From NCBI GenBank assembly GCA_947650285.1, contig CANTFL010001429.1, forward strand, positions 310,001 through 374,000: DNA of 64,000 nt, given 5' to 3'. The notes beneath the pieces are model-generated. The model was not told where the DNA came from. It did no database searches and saw only the letters and a list, made by a program, of their open reading frames with translations. Positions 50,295 to 63,400 of this stretch are shown here, in pieces; the stretch's first letter is position 1; each line of letters begins with the position of its first letter. This stretch comes from Hyaloperonospora brassicae. Taxonomy: Eukaryota > Oomycota > Peronosporomycetes > Peronosporales > Peronosporaceae. A program made the translations under genes and the position numbers.

Positions 50295-51594
50295 ATGGCA
50301 TCGCCACCCCATGAGTCCTTGACTCTCTCGTCCTACCTCGGCATTGATGTGGAGGTGGATTATGGTAGCGATACCGGTATCCATGGTGAAGAGAGGACAA
50401 TGTCCGACTCACCAGTGCAAGAGGCACCGCCTCATACTGCACCAAACCCATTTGCCGAGCGTCGCGAAGCCAACGCGCCATCGGCGCCGCATCAAACACT
50501 TCTTGTGGGTGATGCCATCATTACTAATCCGCTCGATGAGCAACAAGAGCTGGCTATCCAACGAGAGAAGAGCGCTCAGCGCCGTATGCAGCTTGCTGCA
50601 ACCCTTGAGGGTCGTCGTGGCTATCTGTTTACTTCACTCAGTGTGGAAGAGCGTATACGCCAAAAGACAGGTCGTTCTTTGGCAACGTGGGCCATTGGTG
50701 CTGATCCAACATCTTCTGATGAGGTGGTATGGCGACATGTACTTCGCGAGAGGTACCTGCAACCTTACTTAACGACTCAGTGTCAATGCAAGTTGCGACT
50801 TGACACGCAAGCACGGGGTGCACCGGTTCCACCGATGAAGGGTATACCCATCCTCCTATTTCCCGGCGAATCTCAGGAGGAAGAAGACAACGCTTTTGTT
50901 CGCTTGGTACATCGGAAACGACACCTCAGCAACGTGTTAGCTCTTAGAGCAAGTGCCGATGTGGCAGATGCTCGTCTAGAACGAAAGCTTCGGTATGATT
51001 ACGCCAAGCTTAACGCCAGAGGCCAGTTGCGAACTCGCACACGCTATGCTCCGGCTGTGCCGGCTGATGTGGGTGTTGGTAAAGCGGTGCCAAACTGCCC
51101 ACCTGCTTCCACCACTATTAGTGAGAAGCATGATTGGTCGCAGAAAGACCCTTGCCGCGATGCTCAAAAACATTCAAGGCGTATGGGCAATCCTGGCGAA
51201 GGAATCTCAAACTCCCATAAGTTCTCCGACTCAGGGGGCCCTCGCCACTTCACCAGATACTAGTATTGACCCTGACGACGACGTCGTTTCAGGAGTCGCT
51301 CCACATGGAACTAGTGGTTCCCTTGCTCATCGAGCAGCGTCGGGGGTGGTCGGTATAACGAAGGAGGGGCATGAGAAGATGCTTCTCGTGATGAGTGGTC
51401 TCCGTGAGACATTGGGTAAGACCCAGAGTGCGTTTGACGCGATGCGAGCCCGTGTCCAGGCGTTTGATTTGGGCCAAGCCTGGATGGAGGCTCAGCTTGA
51501 CCTCCTGATACGGATTCAGCAACCGATGGTAAGGCCAACCTACCCGACGCAAGCGCCTCCAAATTCACGTGGGATGGATCCCAATACGGATTAA
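50295..51594 (+). pseudogene. Antisense ORF of gypsy F, one frameshift
   Basis: Starts 109 nt inside the LTR in the same CACCATGG context as in B and encodes the same protein (LTLSSYL, NPLDEQQEL, GRSLATWAIGADP, GIPILLFPGESQEEEDN, KRHLSNVLALRASADVADARLERKLR). The first frame ends at 51263; a shift near 51190-51240 moves the coiled-coil end (EGHEKMLLVMSGLRETLG) to the frame ending at 51594. It overlaps the integrase frame at 51311-51594. Substitutions relative to B are often conservative, which fits past selection on the protein. Confidence 0.78.
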
Positions 51595-54500
51595 TCAAGC
51601 CAACGTAGAATACGGGATGTGTGCATAGTTTGCGCGGAAGGTTGAGCGTATACGCAAGTCCCTTCTTTGCGACGACCGTAAAGGGTCCAATGAAGCGCGG
51701 GCGCAACTTCGTCTTGAAGACGGCGGATACTACATTTGTAGGTAGGTTTTTAGCATTGAGTAGAACTTGGTCTCCGACCTTATAACGTTCAATACAACCT
51801 CTGCCTTTGGCATCTGCTTGTTCCTTCTGCTTATCTTGGCTATCAGCCAGTTCGTCACGCACATGTCGTAAGACGTTCAATCGCGTAGCGAGAAACTCGC
51901 TTACCTGTTTTTGAACAGTAGCAGGGCTGATATCAGCAAGCCGATCGGCAACTCCTCCCCCACCAAGCCCTGAACCACGCAGTGGTAGCGTTAACGGAAC
52001 GCGAGGGTGTGTGAGACCGTTCACGTAGAACGGGGTGTAGCCGGTGGAGGTATGCACAGCGTTATTCAACGCAAACTCAACGACAGGGAGCATCGAGCTC
52101 CAACGCTTAGGTGTTTCAGCGCAAACACTGCACAAGATGTCACCGATGATGCGATTCACTCGCTCGGTTTGACCGTCAGTCTGTGGATGATCCGATGTGG
52201 ACATGTTCAAACGTGTGCCGAGCACCTTAAAGATGGATTTCCAAAACTTCCCAGTGAAGCGAGGACCTCTATCAGAGCTAATTGCCAACGGCAAAACGTG
52301 TTGTCAAAACACTCGATCGATAAACAGCGTATCTGTACCCTCACCATCAATGGTATCCGGCACCGCCGCTAAATGAGCCATCGGTAATCCGAACAGGAAA
52401 TCCATACCGCTGGGCTCCCAGCACCCCTTGGTTATAGGCAAACTAGCCAGCGGCGCGGCCGCGTGAGGTGAGGGTTTTACCCGTTGACACGTTTTGCACG
52501 TACGCACGTATGTGCTTACCCATTTGTAAAGTTTGAGCCACCAATAATATTGGCTCACAGAGCTATATGTCTTCTCTCGACCGAGATGACCACTCAACGC
52601 AGTATCATGTGCCTCATAGAGGATCCGATACTTCAACTCCTCATCATGAGGGACAACGATGCAAGGAATATCCTCCACATCCGTGCTATAGCTCAACAGG
52701 CCCTGATTGATAGAATATCGATGTAACCTCGCACATAACCGCGCCGACAATTCTATGTCCGAGTCCTTAAACTCCTCGCTCCCTAGAGCACGTAGCAGAG
52801 CTACACAAAGTTAATCCTTGGCATATGCCGCACGGATTAGGTCAGTGATCGTCGACGACAGAGTCGTAACAGGAGCAAGCTCATAGTCAGGCCTGCGTGA
52901 CAACGCATCAGCCAAAGCATTTTGCTTTCCCGGCTTCTACTTCACCCCGAAGTTGTAGTCCGCAAAGAATGAGAGCCAACGAGCCATTCGCTGAGAGAGG
53001 TGTGGCGACTGGGTCGCAGTGCGTAGTGACGCATGATCTGTACAGATCACAAACAGCTTAGAGCCAAGAAGATGAAATCTGAATTTGACGAGAGCATACT
53101 TCATTGTAAGTAGCTCTTTGTCATGAACTGGATAGTTCTTTTCTGCAGCCTTCAGATGCCGTGCTTGAAGCGCAATGACGCATTACCGTCCATCATTATC
53201 TGTTTGTAACAGGGCGCAGCCTATGGCAAAGTCAGATGCGTCACAGACGACACTGAAAGATCGATCAGGATCAGGCAAAGCCAAGATTGGCGCATGAAGG
53301 AGACTCTCCTTTACTGCTTGAAAAACATCATGCTCGGTGCTAGTCCAGCATTATTCCACACCCTTTTTAAGGAGATTGGATAATGGCCGAGCCATATCTG
53401 CGTAATTCGCATTGTACTTGTGCGAGTAATTGGCAAGGCCAAACCACTCACGTAAGTTCTTTTGGTTCTTTAGAACCGGACACTCAACTATGGCTTTAAA
53501 CTTAGCGGGATCCAAACTAAGGCGTGGCTTGACAATAAAGCACCCTAAAAAGAGAATCTCTTCTGCACCAAAGATACACTTGGACGCGATGGCGTTCAAC
53601 TTATTCGTGCGCATGCACTCGGAAACCGCTCGTGAATGGTCAATGTGATTGTCCACATCTGACCGACCGTTCATAGCACGACTATGAAAAAAGATATCAT
53701 CAAAGTACGTCAGTACATATCCTCTGTGAGGTCTAAACAATTGCGTCACAAGACGATTGAATGTAGCCGAGGCATTTGATAACCCTTGCGGCATAACAAA
53801 CCACTCCCATAGCATACTGCTCGGAGTGCTGACCGCTGTCAGCGGAATGTCGCCTTCTCGCATGAGCAGTGGGTAATAAACATTGACTAAGTCGAGCGCA
53901 CTGTACATTGTACATCCCACCATATTGTTGTGAAGAGCATCCTTCCTCGGAATTGATGTCTGAGCCGAGAATGTGGCCGCATTAGGCTTATTGTAAGCAT
54001 GAACAATGCTCCACTTCCCATTGGGCTTTTTGACACAGAAGGTCGGTGTGGAATGGGGAGATTTGCTCTCACGTACCATTCCTGCCGCGTGCTTTGCATG
54101 AAAGAAGTCGTCGATGACGTCACAATGTTCCTTCGGTAAAAGCAACTGCCGTGTTACGCAGTATTTAGTTACATGAACCAAGGCAATTTCATAACGTACA
54201 CCTCTATCAGGAGGTAAGACGGACGGTGGTTTGTGAAACACCACGTCCTGAAACTCCTATACCAAAGGATAAAACGGATCAAGAGGATCCTTAAGGATCC
54301 TGGATCCACTATGGGCATCCAATGCCGCCTTTATATCCTCAAGGACAGGCTCGTCCAATAACGAGGATGAGCTCAGCACAATATCAGGCCGAATAACATC
54401 TAACTCGGATACCTGTCCTGCCTGTAAGGCTTGGCTAAATTCGCCGTCAGACATTTCGTCGAGGTCAAAGAGATTATCCAAGGATGGGAGAGTCTCAAGA

Positions 54501-55250
54501 CTAATATTTCCATCAACATGGCCAGTCAATCCATTGACAAACGCATATAGTGTATTCTTACTATTATCGCTTCGTGACTTCTTAGATGTTGGGCGCTTAA
54601 CAGTTGCCACCCGACGCCATATTGTTTCCTCAAAGAAACATTACGCCTCCTAGAGGTCGGGACAGTAGGGTTCCCGTGGTTGCTGTTTATCTTAGTACGC
54701 TCTATACGAGAGCTCATGTCTTGAGCGACATCTGGCGAAGTGTTACGTAACTCGAACACTTCACCCAGTGGATTTACGCGTACCACTTCACGTACAGCAT
54801 CCGGACCTAGCCCTGAGCACTCTGGCTTCTTGCCACCAATGTCATTACCGCCATTCAGTGAGGTGCCACCTCGGCCGCCCTCACTCGGTGCAATTTCACG
54901 TGCCACCCCACTCACATCAGAGGAATTACATTCTTGATGTCTCTGCCCTAGGCCAACCATGCCTGAACGGTGATTGAATCACCCTCATGCGCTTTGAGCG
55001 CTTCAGCGTATCGCTGACTTCTCTCAAGGGAGCGATGTCGAGCATAGTTGCATGATGCTTTGGAGTCGATTAGGATCGACCAATGCTTCTCAAAGCCTAA
55101 TCTTCGCCTCGGCGACTAACAAGCCAGGCTTGTATCCACGCTCTGTGCTGGTGGGCACATAGCTCAGTGGGGCTAAACCCTGTTTCACTCGACCTCGTAG
55201 AGAAGTAACAGAACCCAATTCTACCCCAGTAGGGCACCTCGCTTTTACTG
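51311..55250 (-). pseudogene. Gypsy F pol, broken
   Basis: Pieces: protease linker 54960-54526, linker 54610-54257, RT 54244-53351 (YFDDIFFHSRAMNG), decayed RNase H about 52900-53350, integrase zinc region 52750-52304 (CKTCQRVK), integrase core and tail 52294-51311 (SDRGPRFT, DGQTERVNRI, RFIGPFTVVAKKG). The second integrase Asp region reads SDRGPR. The protease core is largely lost with the 430-bp deletion. Confidence 0.85.
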
Positions 55251-55266
55251 GGTGTAGACATTTCCC
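55225..55266 (-). promoter_or_regulatory. Decayed -1 frameshift signal, element F
   Basis: Heptamer GGGAAAT (55266-55260), then a weaker hairpin with arms CCCAGTA and TACTGGG. The position matches the signals of A and B. Confidence 0.55.
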
Positions 55267-56284
55267 CGTGCCATACCAGGTTTCTGGTTGATGCTGGGGA
55301 TTCGCCCATAGGAGTCGGTTGTTGCTTACGCAAAGTACAAGTGGGACGCAAGTGTTTAGCGCTTCCGCACATATAACAGCGTCTCACTTCCTGTCGTTGC
55401 TCTGCAACATGAAGCTCCGCTTCACTTTCATCTTCAGCATGGCTGAGATCCATCGATTCGGGCTTACAGTAAGCCGAGGTGCTCGCAGAGGTTGCCCTCG
55501 CAAATCTTTGGTTGTACCCATTCCAACCAAGTATGGCCGACTTGAAGTTGTGCTCAGCATTTTAAGCGATGCTAACAGCCTCCTCAAAAGGAGAGGGATG
55601 GACCCGAAACACCTCGGTCTTGGCAATGCCATTACAAAGACCTTCCATGAAGACAGTCACATAGACTGTCTCAGGGAGAAGGTCAGACTGCATAGCAGCC
55701 ATCAGAGTTCTCAACTCTTGAACATAGTCCGTTAACTCATTTTTACCCTGACGGGTAGACGAGAAGCGTAAGCGCACGCGATAAGCCTGTTTAGGCGGCG
55801 AGAAAACTCGCAAAAGGTCTAGTTCAGCGAATAATCATGTGGGAAACGCCAAGTCGACCGACGTGCCACACGTCAGAGCCCACTCTCTAGCTCTTCGATC
55901 GAGCTTGGAGATAGCCAGCGAGACCCGCTGGTACTCCAGTGAGATAAGGCGAGAGCTCATGGCCATCTCAATCTCACGGATACAGAGGGTCAATTTTTAC
56001 CCCTACTTCCCGGATTAATGTTTGATGTCCACCCGAAGGTGACGAGGCTTAGCCTCTTCATTTGGCATCGCCGCGTGGCGTGTTGGCATAGCCGACGCTA
56101 CTTGGTTTTGAACCTGCCCCAAAAGGGCCGTTTCATACTGCATGAAGGTATCGACTCGTGCATTGAGCACATCGGGACCTTGTGCAGCTAGAATCTTCAC
56201 ATATTCTGGGCCTACGGACGCGGTAAGCCTATCAATCGCGACCTTTTGGGCCTTAGAGAGGGGTGTGGATTGCTCCATCCTCAC
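55253..56284 (-). pseudogene. Gypsy F gag, broken
   Basis: Collinear pieces 56284-56015, 55813-55562, 55632-55384 and 55453 onward match B Gag, including the knuckle CYMCGSAKHLRPTC. Frameshifts near 56000, 55830 and 55600 break it. Confidence 0.85.
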
Positions 56285-56337
56285 AGAGGATCAGTCGGTA
56301 CCGACTCAGGCGTAGATTGACTACAAGTGTTACCAAG

Positions 56338-56868
56338 TGTAGCGGAGCTACACAGCTCCTTAAGTCAGAGGAAGACTTTAACGCTCAACGAGCAACTTAA
56401 GGTTCAGAGAATCCGACTCAAAGAGTCAACAGCTCCGAGAGCTAAGGTTTGGTTCAAGAACGTGAATCAAAGAGTCAACAAGATCAGAGATCTTACGGTC
56501 CCTGTTCCAGGGGGACCAAGCGATTCAGAGAATCAACGCACAGAGTGCACAAGGAGTAGCTGCCTTAACAAGGCGCTGCTACCTCCTCAACGATCACAAG
56601 ACGCCTCAAAGAGGCACGTGTCTATCGGATCAAAATGGGAATTGAATTTTATTTCTTCTTTTAACCTTAAGGAACACCTTAGAACAACGTGATTAACCTA
56701 TTCGCTAATGTCCTAAATAAACCTCTCAAAAGATCTCGTAATCAATGGTTGACAGACATCAGTCTTCAACAATTGATACTGTGTTCTAGTATTACTTTAA
56801 AGGGGATCCCATCTCTTGTGTGTACCACACCTATTTTCGACTACCAGTCGACGTGTAACCCCGTAACA
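56338..56868 (-). repeat. 5' LTR of gypsy F (531 bp)
   Basis: Plus strand begins TGTAGCGGAG and ends CCCCGTAACA. The hairpin array is closer to the LTR of A than to its own partner LTR, e.g. AGATC/GATCT at 56481-56493, which hints at gene conversion or strand exchange after insertion. Confidence 0.9.
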
Positions 56869-58010
56869 GTCACCCTCGATTTTGACTCTATGCATTGGCG
56901 CGATATCCGACGAATCCGTGCCACGCCTCCATACGTCACTCAGACGATTTGTCGGCTCAAGTGTAACCGTTCTCCACTTTGGAATCGCTTGGCGAACAAC
57001 TTGTCATGTCCTAATCTGGGATGCTCGCCAAGTGACAATGCCCCTGCTAGTCATGTGTTCTGGAATTGCCCACTCCCCCAGAGACGGTGGCGGAATACTG
57101 TTCGACGTGTGGAGCAGAATCGGTCGACTCCCTGACACGGACCTATCGCACTTTGTGTTTTCACTGACCTTTCCGAAGACCCCTGACCATGCATGGCATA
57201 TTGCACTAGCTGTTTTACAGCAAACAAACGCAATGTTGGGGATCGAGCGATCGTCTTTGACGCTGTCAACGAATTATGGCGTTTTATGGCGTTTTATTGC
57301 GTCTATTACAATCCACGCTATCCGGCTGGAACGGCTCCGACGAATAGAGGACTCGTCAGTATCCGATGACAGCCACAACTTGATTGCCCGAGCTATTTTG
57401 CGACGGGCGGTCACTTGTTATCGTGGTTCGACTTAACAACCTGGTGGCGATACCCAGGACTTTATTCTTGCTCGAGTTCGATCTGCGCTTGCTGATTAGA
57501 TTGTGCACCATATTGAGGTGCCACAACTACGATCCATGGATTCACAACACTTGCCATCCGACAACTATCTGCTTTTTTTGTGGTACGTGTCCAGGAATCC
57601 TCGGACCAGGAGTTTTGGCTTTATAATCATGCGATTACAGGAACAGACACATGCCGCTCGAATCGTGTGGATGACGAGCACGTCGCTTGGGTCGTCGAAG
57701 ACGACTAGTTTGGCTGAGTACTACGGCCTCGTCTACGATTTGCAGGAGGCGAAGACATGGCTACCGTTATCTGGATTTTGTTGGGGGTAGCACTATGATC
57801 ATCACTTAACTTTAGCTGCAACGCTGCTTGCGCCAGCCTTCCCTCGCCACACTTTGCCGAAAGGCGCGGTGCCTTGCTAATGATGTTTAAGTCGCAAACT
57901 GGTCTCACCAGTACCGTGACTTCAACACTATGGCACAACTTGCGGCAACAATTGCGATGGAAACCGGGCAATCGGTTTAAGTTCACGCACCCACTGATCG
58001 CGTCATTTCC
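56869..58010 (+). pseudogene. LINE ORF2, 3' part: zf-RVT and RNase H, decayed
   Basis: Joining 49657 to 56874 (one GTCAC copy) restores a continuous reading RDHAIVTLDFDSMHWRDIRR, so this is the other half of the interrupted LINE. Then come the zf-RVT motif (CPNLGCSPSDNAPASHVFWNC, about 57000-57075), a helical segment, and an RNase H domain in shifted frames: TTSLAEYYGLVYDLQEAK (about 57700-57755) and HQYRDFNTMAQLAATIAMET (about 57910-57970). Stops and shifts are frequent. RNase H after RT marks one group of oomycete LINEs. Confidence 0.75.
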
Positions 58011-59670
58011 CTAGCCCCGCAATAATACCTCCACCACGATGCCAAGTACTGGCTTGAGAACATCACACTCCATCCAAGTCGGAAAAAGTTCCTGTCGCTC
58101 GCGGACCACTTGCGGGCGGGATTCGATAGAGAATAAATAATAGATAACATGCATCCCGTTTGTGCGAGGGCACTACCGGATACTGATGGTCGTTACGCCG
58201 GATAGTTAGCTCTGTCTGGACAGGGTATTGCTGGTCGCCAATTGTTACTCAATATAACTCACTTATACTACTCATTATGTAGTTGTTGATTACCTGGTAA
58301 AAGCTATCGGACTACCATTGACGACATCTACCTAGCACGGTCATATCTCAGGTACTTGCTGCTCATTTTTTGGATCAAGGTACAATGACAGTGGAGTCAA
58401 TGGCGATCGTCGTTGAATTAATCATGAATCAGAAGAAGCATTGTTTAAGATACCTGTCAGGGAGGTCTTGATATTAGATCGAGCAGATGTGTCAATTACT
58501 GTACGCTATGCAGCGCCTGACCGTCATCGAGGGGTCTCCAGACGCATTGTGAATTTGTAGTGGCAGCCGCAATGTCCGGTGCCCCATTTATTAAGGATTC
58601 GACGACCCGTTACATTCGATGTGCGCACAAAGCGTCAAGGAGCTTATTAAAGAAGAATATGCGACTCGTCGCTGTTCGAGTCTTTAAGCACCAGACTTAA
58701 TATCAAGTTGAAAGATTTGAGGCCGCCTGTGGCGTCCATTACAAAAAATGGAAGTGAGCAATTTTCAGGTCAAATAAGCCTATCCATCGGGCTGTACATC
58801 GTTGCGGGTAGACAGAGGTTACGACTCGATCGGTCGCCACGTTCGTCAACATCTGCATGTCTAACGCGCTGGGAATACTGGCAATGCACGACGTGTCTTC
58901 GACATCGGCTTAGTATGTTTTATACAGAGCAGCCCATATGATTGCAGTTGTACGGAAATAGATAAATAATCGACAGAAGCTCTGCCCAGCGTCGAGCATG
59001 CATAAAATTGGGTAAGAAAGGTATAGAATGGTGATAAAAAACAGGACATCCCCCAATAAATACCATAACCGTATATAATTATCGCATAGATATTCTTACG
59101 AAATTCCACGTATCCATTGCTAAACATATATCAATTTCTATGACGGATGACGTGGTCTTCAGCAAGTTCCCCACCGTCGATTCTAGGTGGCATTAGCATT
59201 TGTACCATCAAGGTGAAGTGAAGTCGATCAGAATAACGTGAAAAGTCAATTAATATATTTTCATGAGTCTAAACTATTATCGAAATGGTCATATCCCGAG
59301 CCGAAATTGTCACTTTTTGCATCTTTCGAGATACAAGAGTAATAGGATCTCTGTCGCCCATCAGTGCATTCACCGATAAGTGGCAATAATTGAGGATGTA
59401 CAATAATGGTGATACGTAAATGCTGGATATGTGGTCCACGTTCCGATATGTAGTAGGTATGAGAACAACTTGTATGTTGTACAAAAAGAATCTTACAGAA
59501 GCAAGACCGGTACATGGGTGATATATATCGTCGTTTAAATACAGGTGCTGGTGAAATATCATGGCGTATGGAAAGCCATCCTCATCGCAAGTTAAGTGGC
59601 ATATCTGATTGTAATTGTAATTTATTATTGAGAAAATAAAAACGCCCAAGATATTAAAAATAATCATAGA
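58011..59670. other. AT-rich DNA without a recognisable gene
   Basis: Base composition changes toward AT from about 58900. Frames are short and without motifs. The first part may include the LINE 3' UTR. Confidence 0.5.
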
Positions 59671-59834
59671 TAATCACGAAAATAAAAAATGCCCCGCTTT
59701 CATGTAAATTCATGTTAATGTGGTACACATAAAACCACGCGTCCTCAATCATTTTCGTTTTTTTCATTTTAGGGTCGTGACCAACCCCCGCCCTGTTTGG
59801 GAAGCCGTGGAGAGGGTTCTGCCGCGGGCATGCT

Positions 59835-59885
59835 GCGCTTGCAGCCACCAGTTGCGGGCTTGTCGCGCTTGCAGCCACCAGTTGC
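59835..59885. repeat. Two copies of a 21-bp repeat (30-bp period)
   Basis: GCGCTTGCAGCCACCAGTTG plus C at 59835-59855 and 59865-59885, identical, within the possible MITE. Confidence 0.9.
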
Positions 59886-60000
59886 AAGCGCAGACGCGAG
59901 ATATAAGTACGTAAACTCGTCGTTGTATCATCCGTCGCGGCCGTAAACACATTAAGTCGGTGCTAATGTTGTTAATATTAACGTTATTCCTTTTGCTATT

Positions 60001-60205
60001 GTTGTTTCAGTTTCGATTGTTGATGCTGTTGCTGCTACTGTTGATGCTGATACTGATGTTGTTCTTGCCGCCGCTGCTGATGCTGTTGTTGTAGGTGATG
60101 CGGTTGCTGTTGTTGTTTAAGTATCTATTGTAGATGATGCTACTGCTATTGCTACTGATGTTGATACTATTGTTGTTGTTGTAGGTGCTGCTATTGCCAT
60201 TAATG
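60001..60205. repeat. Degenerate GTT/GCT/GAT trinucleotide repeat
   Basis: Mostly GNT triplets (GTT, GCT, GAT, ACT). One frame would read Val, Ala and Asp but is interrupted by stops, so I treat it as non-coding low-complexity DNA. Confidence 0.8.
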
Positions 60206-60468
60206 TCGTTTTACTTGTGGGATTTCATTTACTTCCTGCTTATCAGTTTTAATACTTAAAAAGACCATAATCATATCAATAGACCCCAATGAATATATTC
60301 TTTCTGTTTAGCTCTTACTGATGGCTTTAATGTCTGCAGACTTCGTCTTATGCAGGCCCATTCAAGGAAGGAAACGTGAGATGATGCCTTAATCGTATTC
60401 GTCAAACTACGAGGTATGAAATTTTTGTTTTCCAATTATCTGGGGCATTTTTTTAATTTTCGTGATTA

Positions 60469-63400
60469 AATGAAGCATTTTATAGTTTCCATTACATATA
60501 TCGTAGGATTATTAATGTTGAGCAGATCTCGGGAATGAGCCCCAAATTGCGCAGCGTTTCGGTTTCGGGTGGCTTCTTTGTCTTTCCGACGTGCCAAAAA
60601 TACGACCTTTTCTTCGTAAGGTTTTGCAGTGTGTAAATTGGCTGAAGACACACGCAAAACTACATACAATTTCAATTTTATTCAGACGCACCAAATTCAC
60701 ATTTAAACACGTTTTTGACTATCTGGGATGAATGGCAAGGTAGATGGGTGGCAAATGACAGGTCGGAAGCTACTTTTAAGAAGATATTGAGCGAAATTAC
60801 AGATCAAGTTGTCAAGTACTTGAGATCGCGTAATTAATTATGGATGTAAGGAATCAATTTAATTCTGGATAGCACAGACGTCTGCGCAAGTCAGCATGGT
60901 AGCGCGCAGTCCGTCTTTCCGAAACACACATCAGGCGAAGCATTTACATCAATGACAATTAATCAGTGCGAATTCTGCGAAACATAGTCGCCTGGCAGTC
61001 TCTAGTGATTCTATATTCGATCAAGCATTTATTAAATTACTGTATCACAATAATAAACAAGCGCGAATCTTCTCGAAACTCTAAAGAGGTTATCGAAGTA
61101 TAATGGGAGATGTTTCCAAATTTTGCAGCATCAGCGCAAGATCAATCAGCTTAAATTCAAGGGAAGAAAACTGATAATCCAACAAGACCTCTTTCAATAT
61201 CTCGACGGCATTGTAATACCAGTCTGGATTAGATTCTAACAATTGATGTCAGCGGTCTTATCTAATAACGGCGTACAAATGTTCGACTGAAGGAGCTCAA
61301 AAGCTTATGCATAATATTCGAGACCGCAATTCTGCAAGAAATAGTGGTTGCGATCGAGGTCAAGTCGTAATTGAACGAAGAACTCAAATAAAAGGCACGA
61401 AGTCTAGTCGGCCAATGTCGTTCATCACCGCGACGTGAAACAAAAATGCAATTCTTTTACGTTCTATATTTTAAGAATACAGCAATCATATTGGTCTAAT
61501 ACGTTTAATCGGTTTAATCTTTCCAGATCGTACACTCTAATATTTGGACAAACTATCTTGTTAGCGTCATAGACGATCTAACAAAGAAATATCAATATCC
61601 TGTAAGTTTGACACATTTAACTGGTGTGAGCGTTACAACATAATGAAGAGATCACGCCAAAAGCTCAATATTCAGCGTATCCTCAGGTAAATACCGAGGA
61701 ATAAAAAACTGAACGCGAGGAAATTATACGGACGATATTTACAGTCATGTCCGCGAGCTCGAGACCCCGATCGATACCGACAAGGAACATTTTTGTGGAA
61801 ATCTGCTTTTATGACCAAAACAATAGTGTATATAGCTAAGACGGCAGACCAGGTCTTCATTATAATGTTTACAAGGCATTGTGTTTATTCAACGAAGGAG
61901 GGGTTTTAAGTTGGAAGTCGATGTTTTTCTCTAGAAACAATCATAGCAAAAGTATGTTGACCTTTTATGATTGACGGTGGTGCTACCAATGAAACCAGCC
62001 AGTCAAAAGTGATCATCTTTGCGTCCCTCAAATGTAATTTAAACCGTTTAGACATTTGACGCTTACTTTTCGGTCGAACTTATTTATTTGTAATGTTCAA
62101 TAGACGCGTGTAATTCCGGAAATGGCTTTGCGCGTACAAGAATGAGCGAAAGCTAAATAAGGGAATGCGTTGATGTGACCACGTTGTATGAGAAGCGATT
62201 ATCTGCAACTTCCGACACATACATATATGCGTCTCTATATCGGTCCATACCAAAGATGATCTTGCATATAAAATCGCTTTTCGCCCTTCGCGTCGGAAGA
62301 TGGTCGACGTACAACCTATTCAGCGACATCAGTATCTGCACAATAATCCATTAAAAACTACATCGAATACTGCTGTTCTTCCGCATGTATAACAGGGGTG
62401 TATCATATTGTTCAATTTCGAAATTTATATATTTCCCATACATAATTATGTTTTGCGACAAGAAATATCGAATCTGGAAATCTTGTGATTTGCTAGGTTA
62501 TTGTTAAAATAATCAGGCGTACGAATTGAAATTATATGTATAATAAAGATTTGTTAAATCCTTATCGTTAACCTTGACAAATAATACAAGGGATCAGTAG
62601 ATCAGACAAGTAAGTAAAATTAATCCAACGCTTAACGTCATAACGCTCGATCGAATTCGTAGGTCCACTGAGGATTGGTAATTGGTAAAATAGGATTTAT
62701 ATGCAATAGTAATTGGTCGGACACATCGATATAGTTTTCCCGGACAAGTTTAGTCTTGTAAACTGTTTGCGTTCCATAAATAACTCGTGGAAGAGGTTGC
62801 AAGAAAAATCTTATAACAAGACCTGATTTCTTAATGTGCTATTTAATTATTCTATCTAATAATACAGATTACGGTTCGTTGAGGATAAACCATCGACTTA
62901 AATTACAATTCGTGCTGAATATAGTTTGAGCTACTTGTTTTAAATTCTGGAACCATGCATATAAAAAGGAGCCGATCACCTTTAAAGAGCGTAATGAGTA
63001 CTGATAGTTTCGTTAATACAAGCGAAAAGATTAATATTCTTTTGTTTACAATGTCAAAAGATGAATGGGCAAATTATTATTAGCGATACTAAAATTGGAC
63101 AATACAATAAAATTCAGCGTACAGCTCCTGTTTCATGAAGCGAAAGTTGTTAACATTACAATATCAAGACACAACAACGAGGTCCATGTATGAAAAAGGC
63201 AACTTTATTGGTAATTAGCTCGATGGCTCTATTGATTGACGCAAAGTCTTCTTTAGAACTAGCTAATGCAATATGAATTATTATCGATAAATATAAGGGT
63301 CGTTTATAAAATGTACAAACGGAAGGGCATATTCATATTAGGGTCAATTTGTCGGATCCCAAGCTGTAACTATGGTTACATAGAGAAACTGGGTCAAATG

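Larger units (their letters stand above)
49658..56868 (-). mobile_element. Ty3/gypsy chromovirus element F (7211 bp), inserted in a LINE
   Basis: A/B family, minus strand, two LTRs (529 and 531 bp), GTCAC duplications, polypurine tract CTGGTGGGGGAGGG in element sense. The copy is decayed: many pol and gag lesions and a 430-bp internal deletion at 54965-54967, where A (6980-7412) shows a GAA microhomology at both breakpoints. The integrase tail is in better shape than in A or B and lacks their shared one-base deletion. Confidence 0.93.
59671..60468. mobile_element. Possible MITE-like element with 25-27 bp terminal inverted repeats
   Basis: Left end TAATCACGAAAATAAAAAAT (then GCCCC, 59671-59695) is repeated inverted at 60442-60468 with two extra bases. 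No coding capacity. If the outer TA is duplicated target, it would fit a Tc1/mariner-type element; one copy only, so uncertain. Confidence 0.45.

Noticed and set aside
60001..60205. Val/Ala/Asp-rich repeat protein
   Set aside because: The frame is interrupted by stops and lies in AT-rich non-coding DNA.
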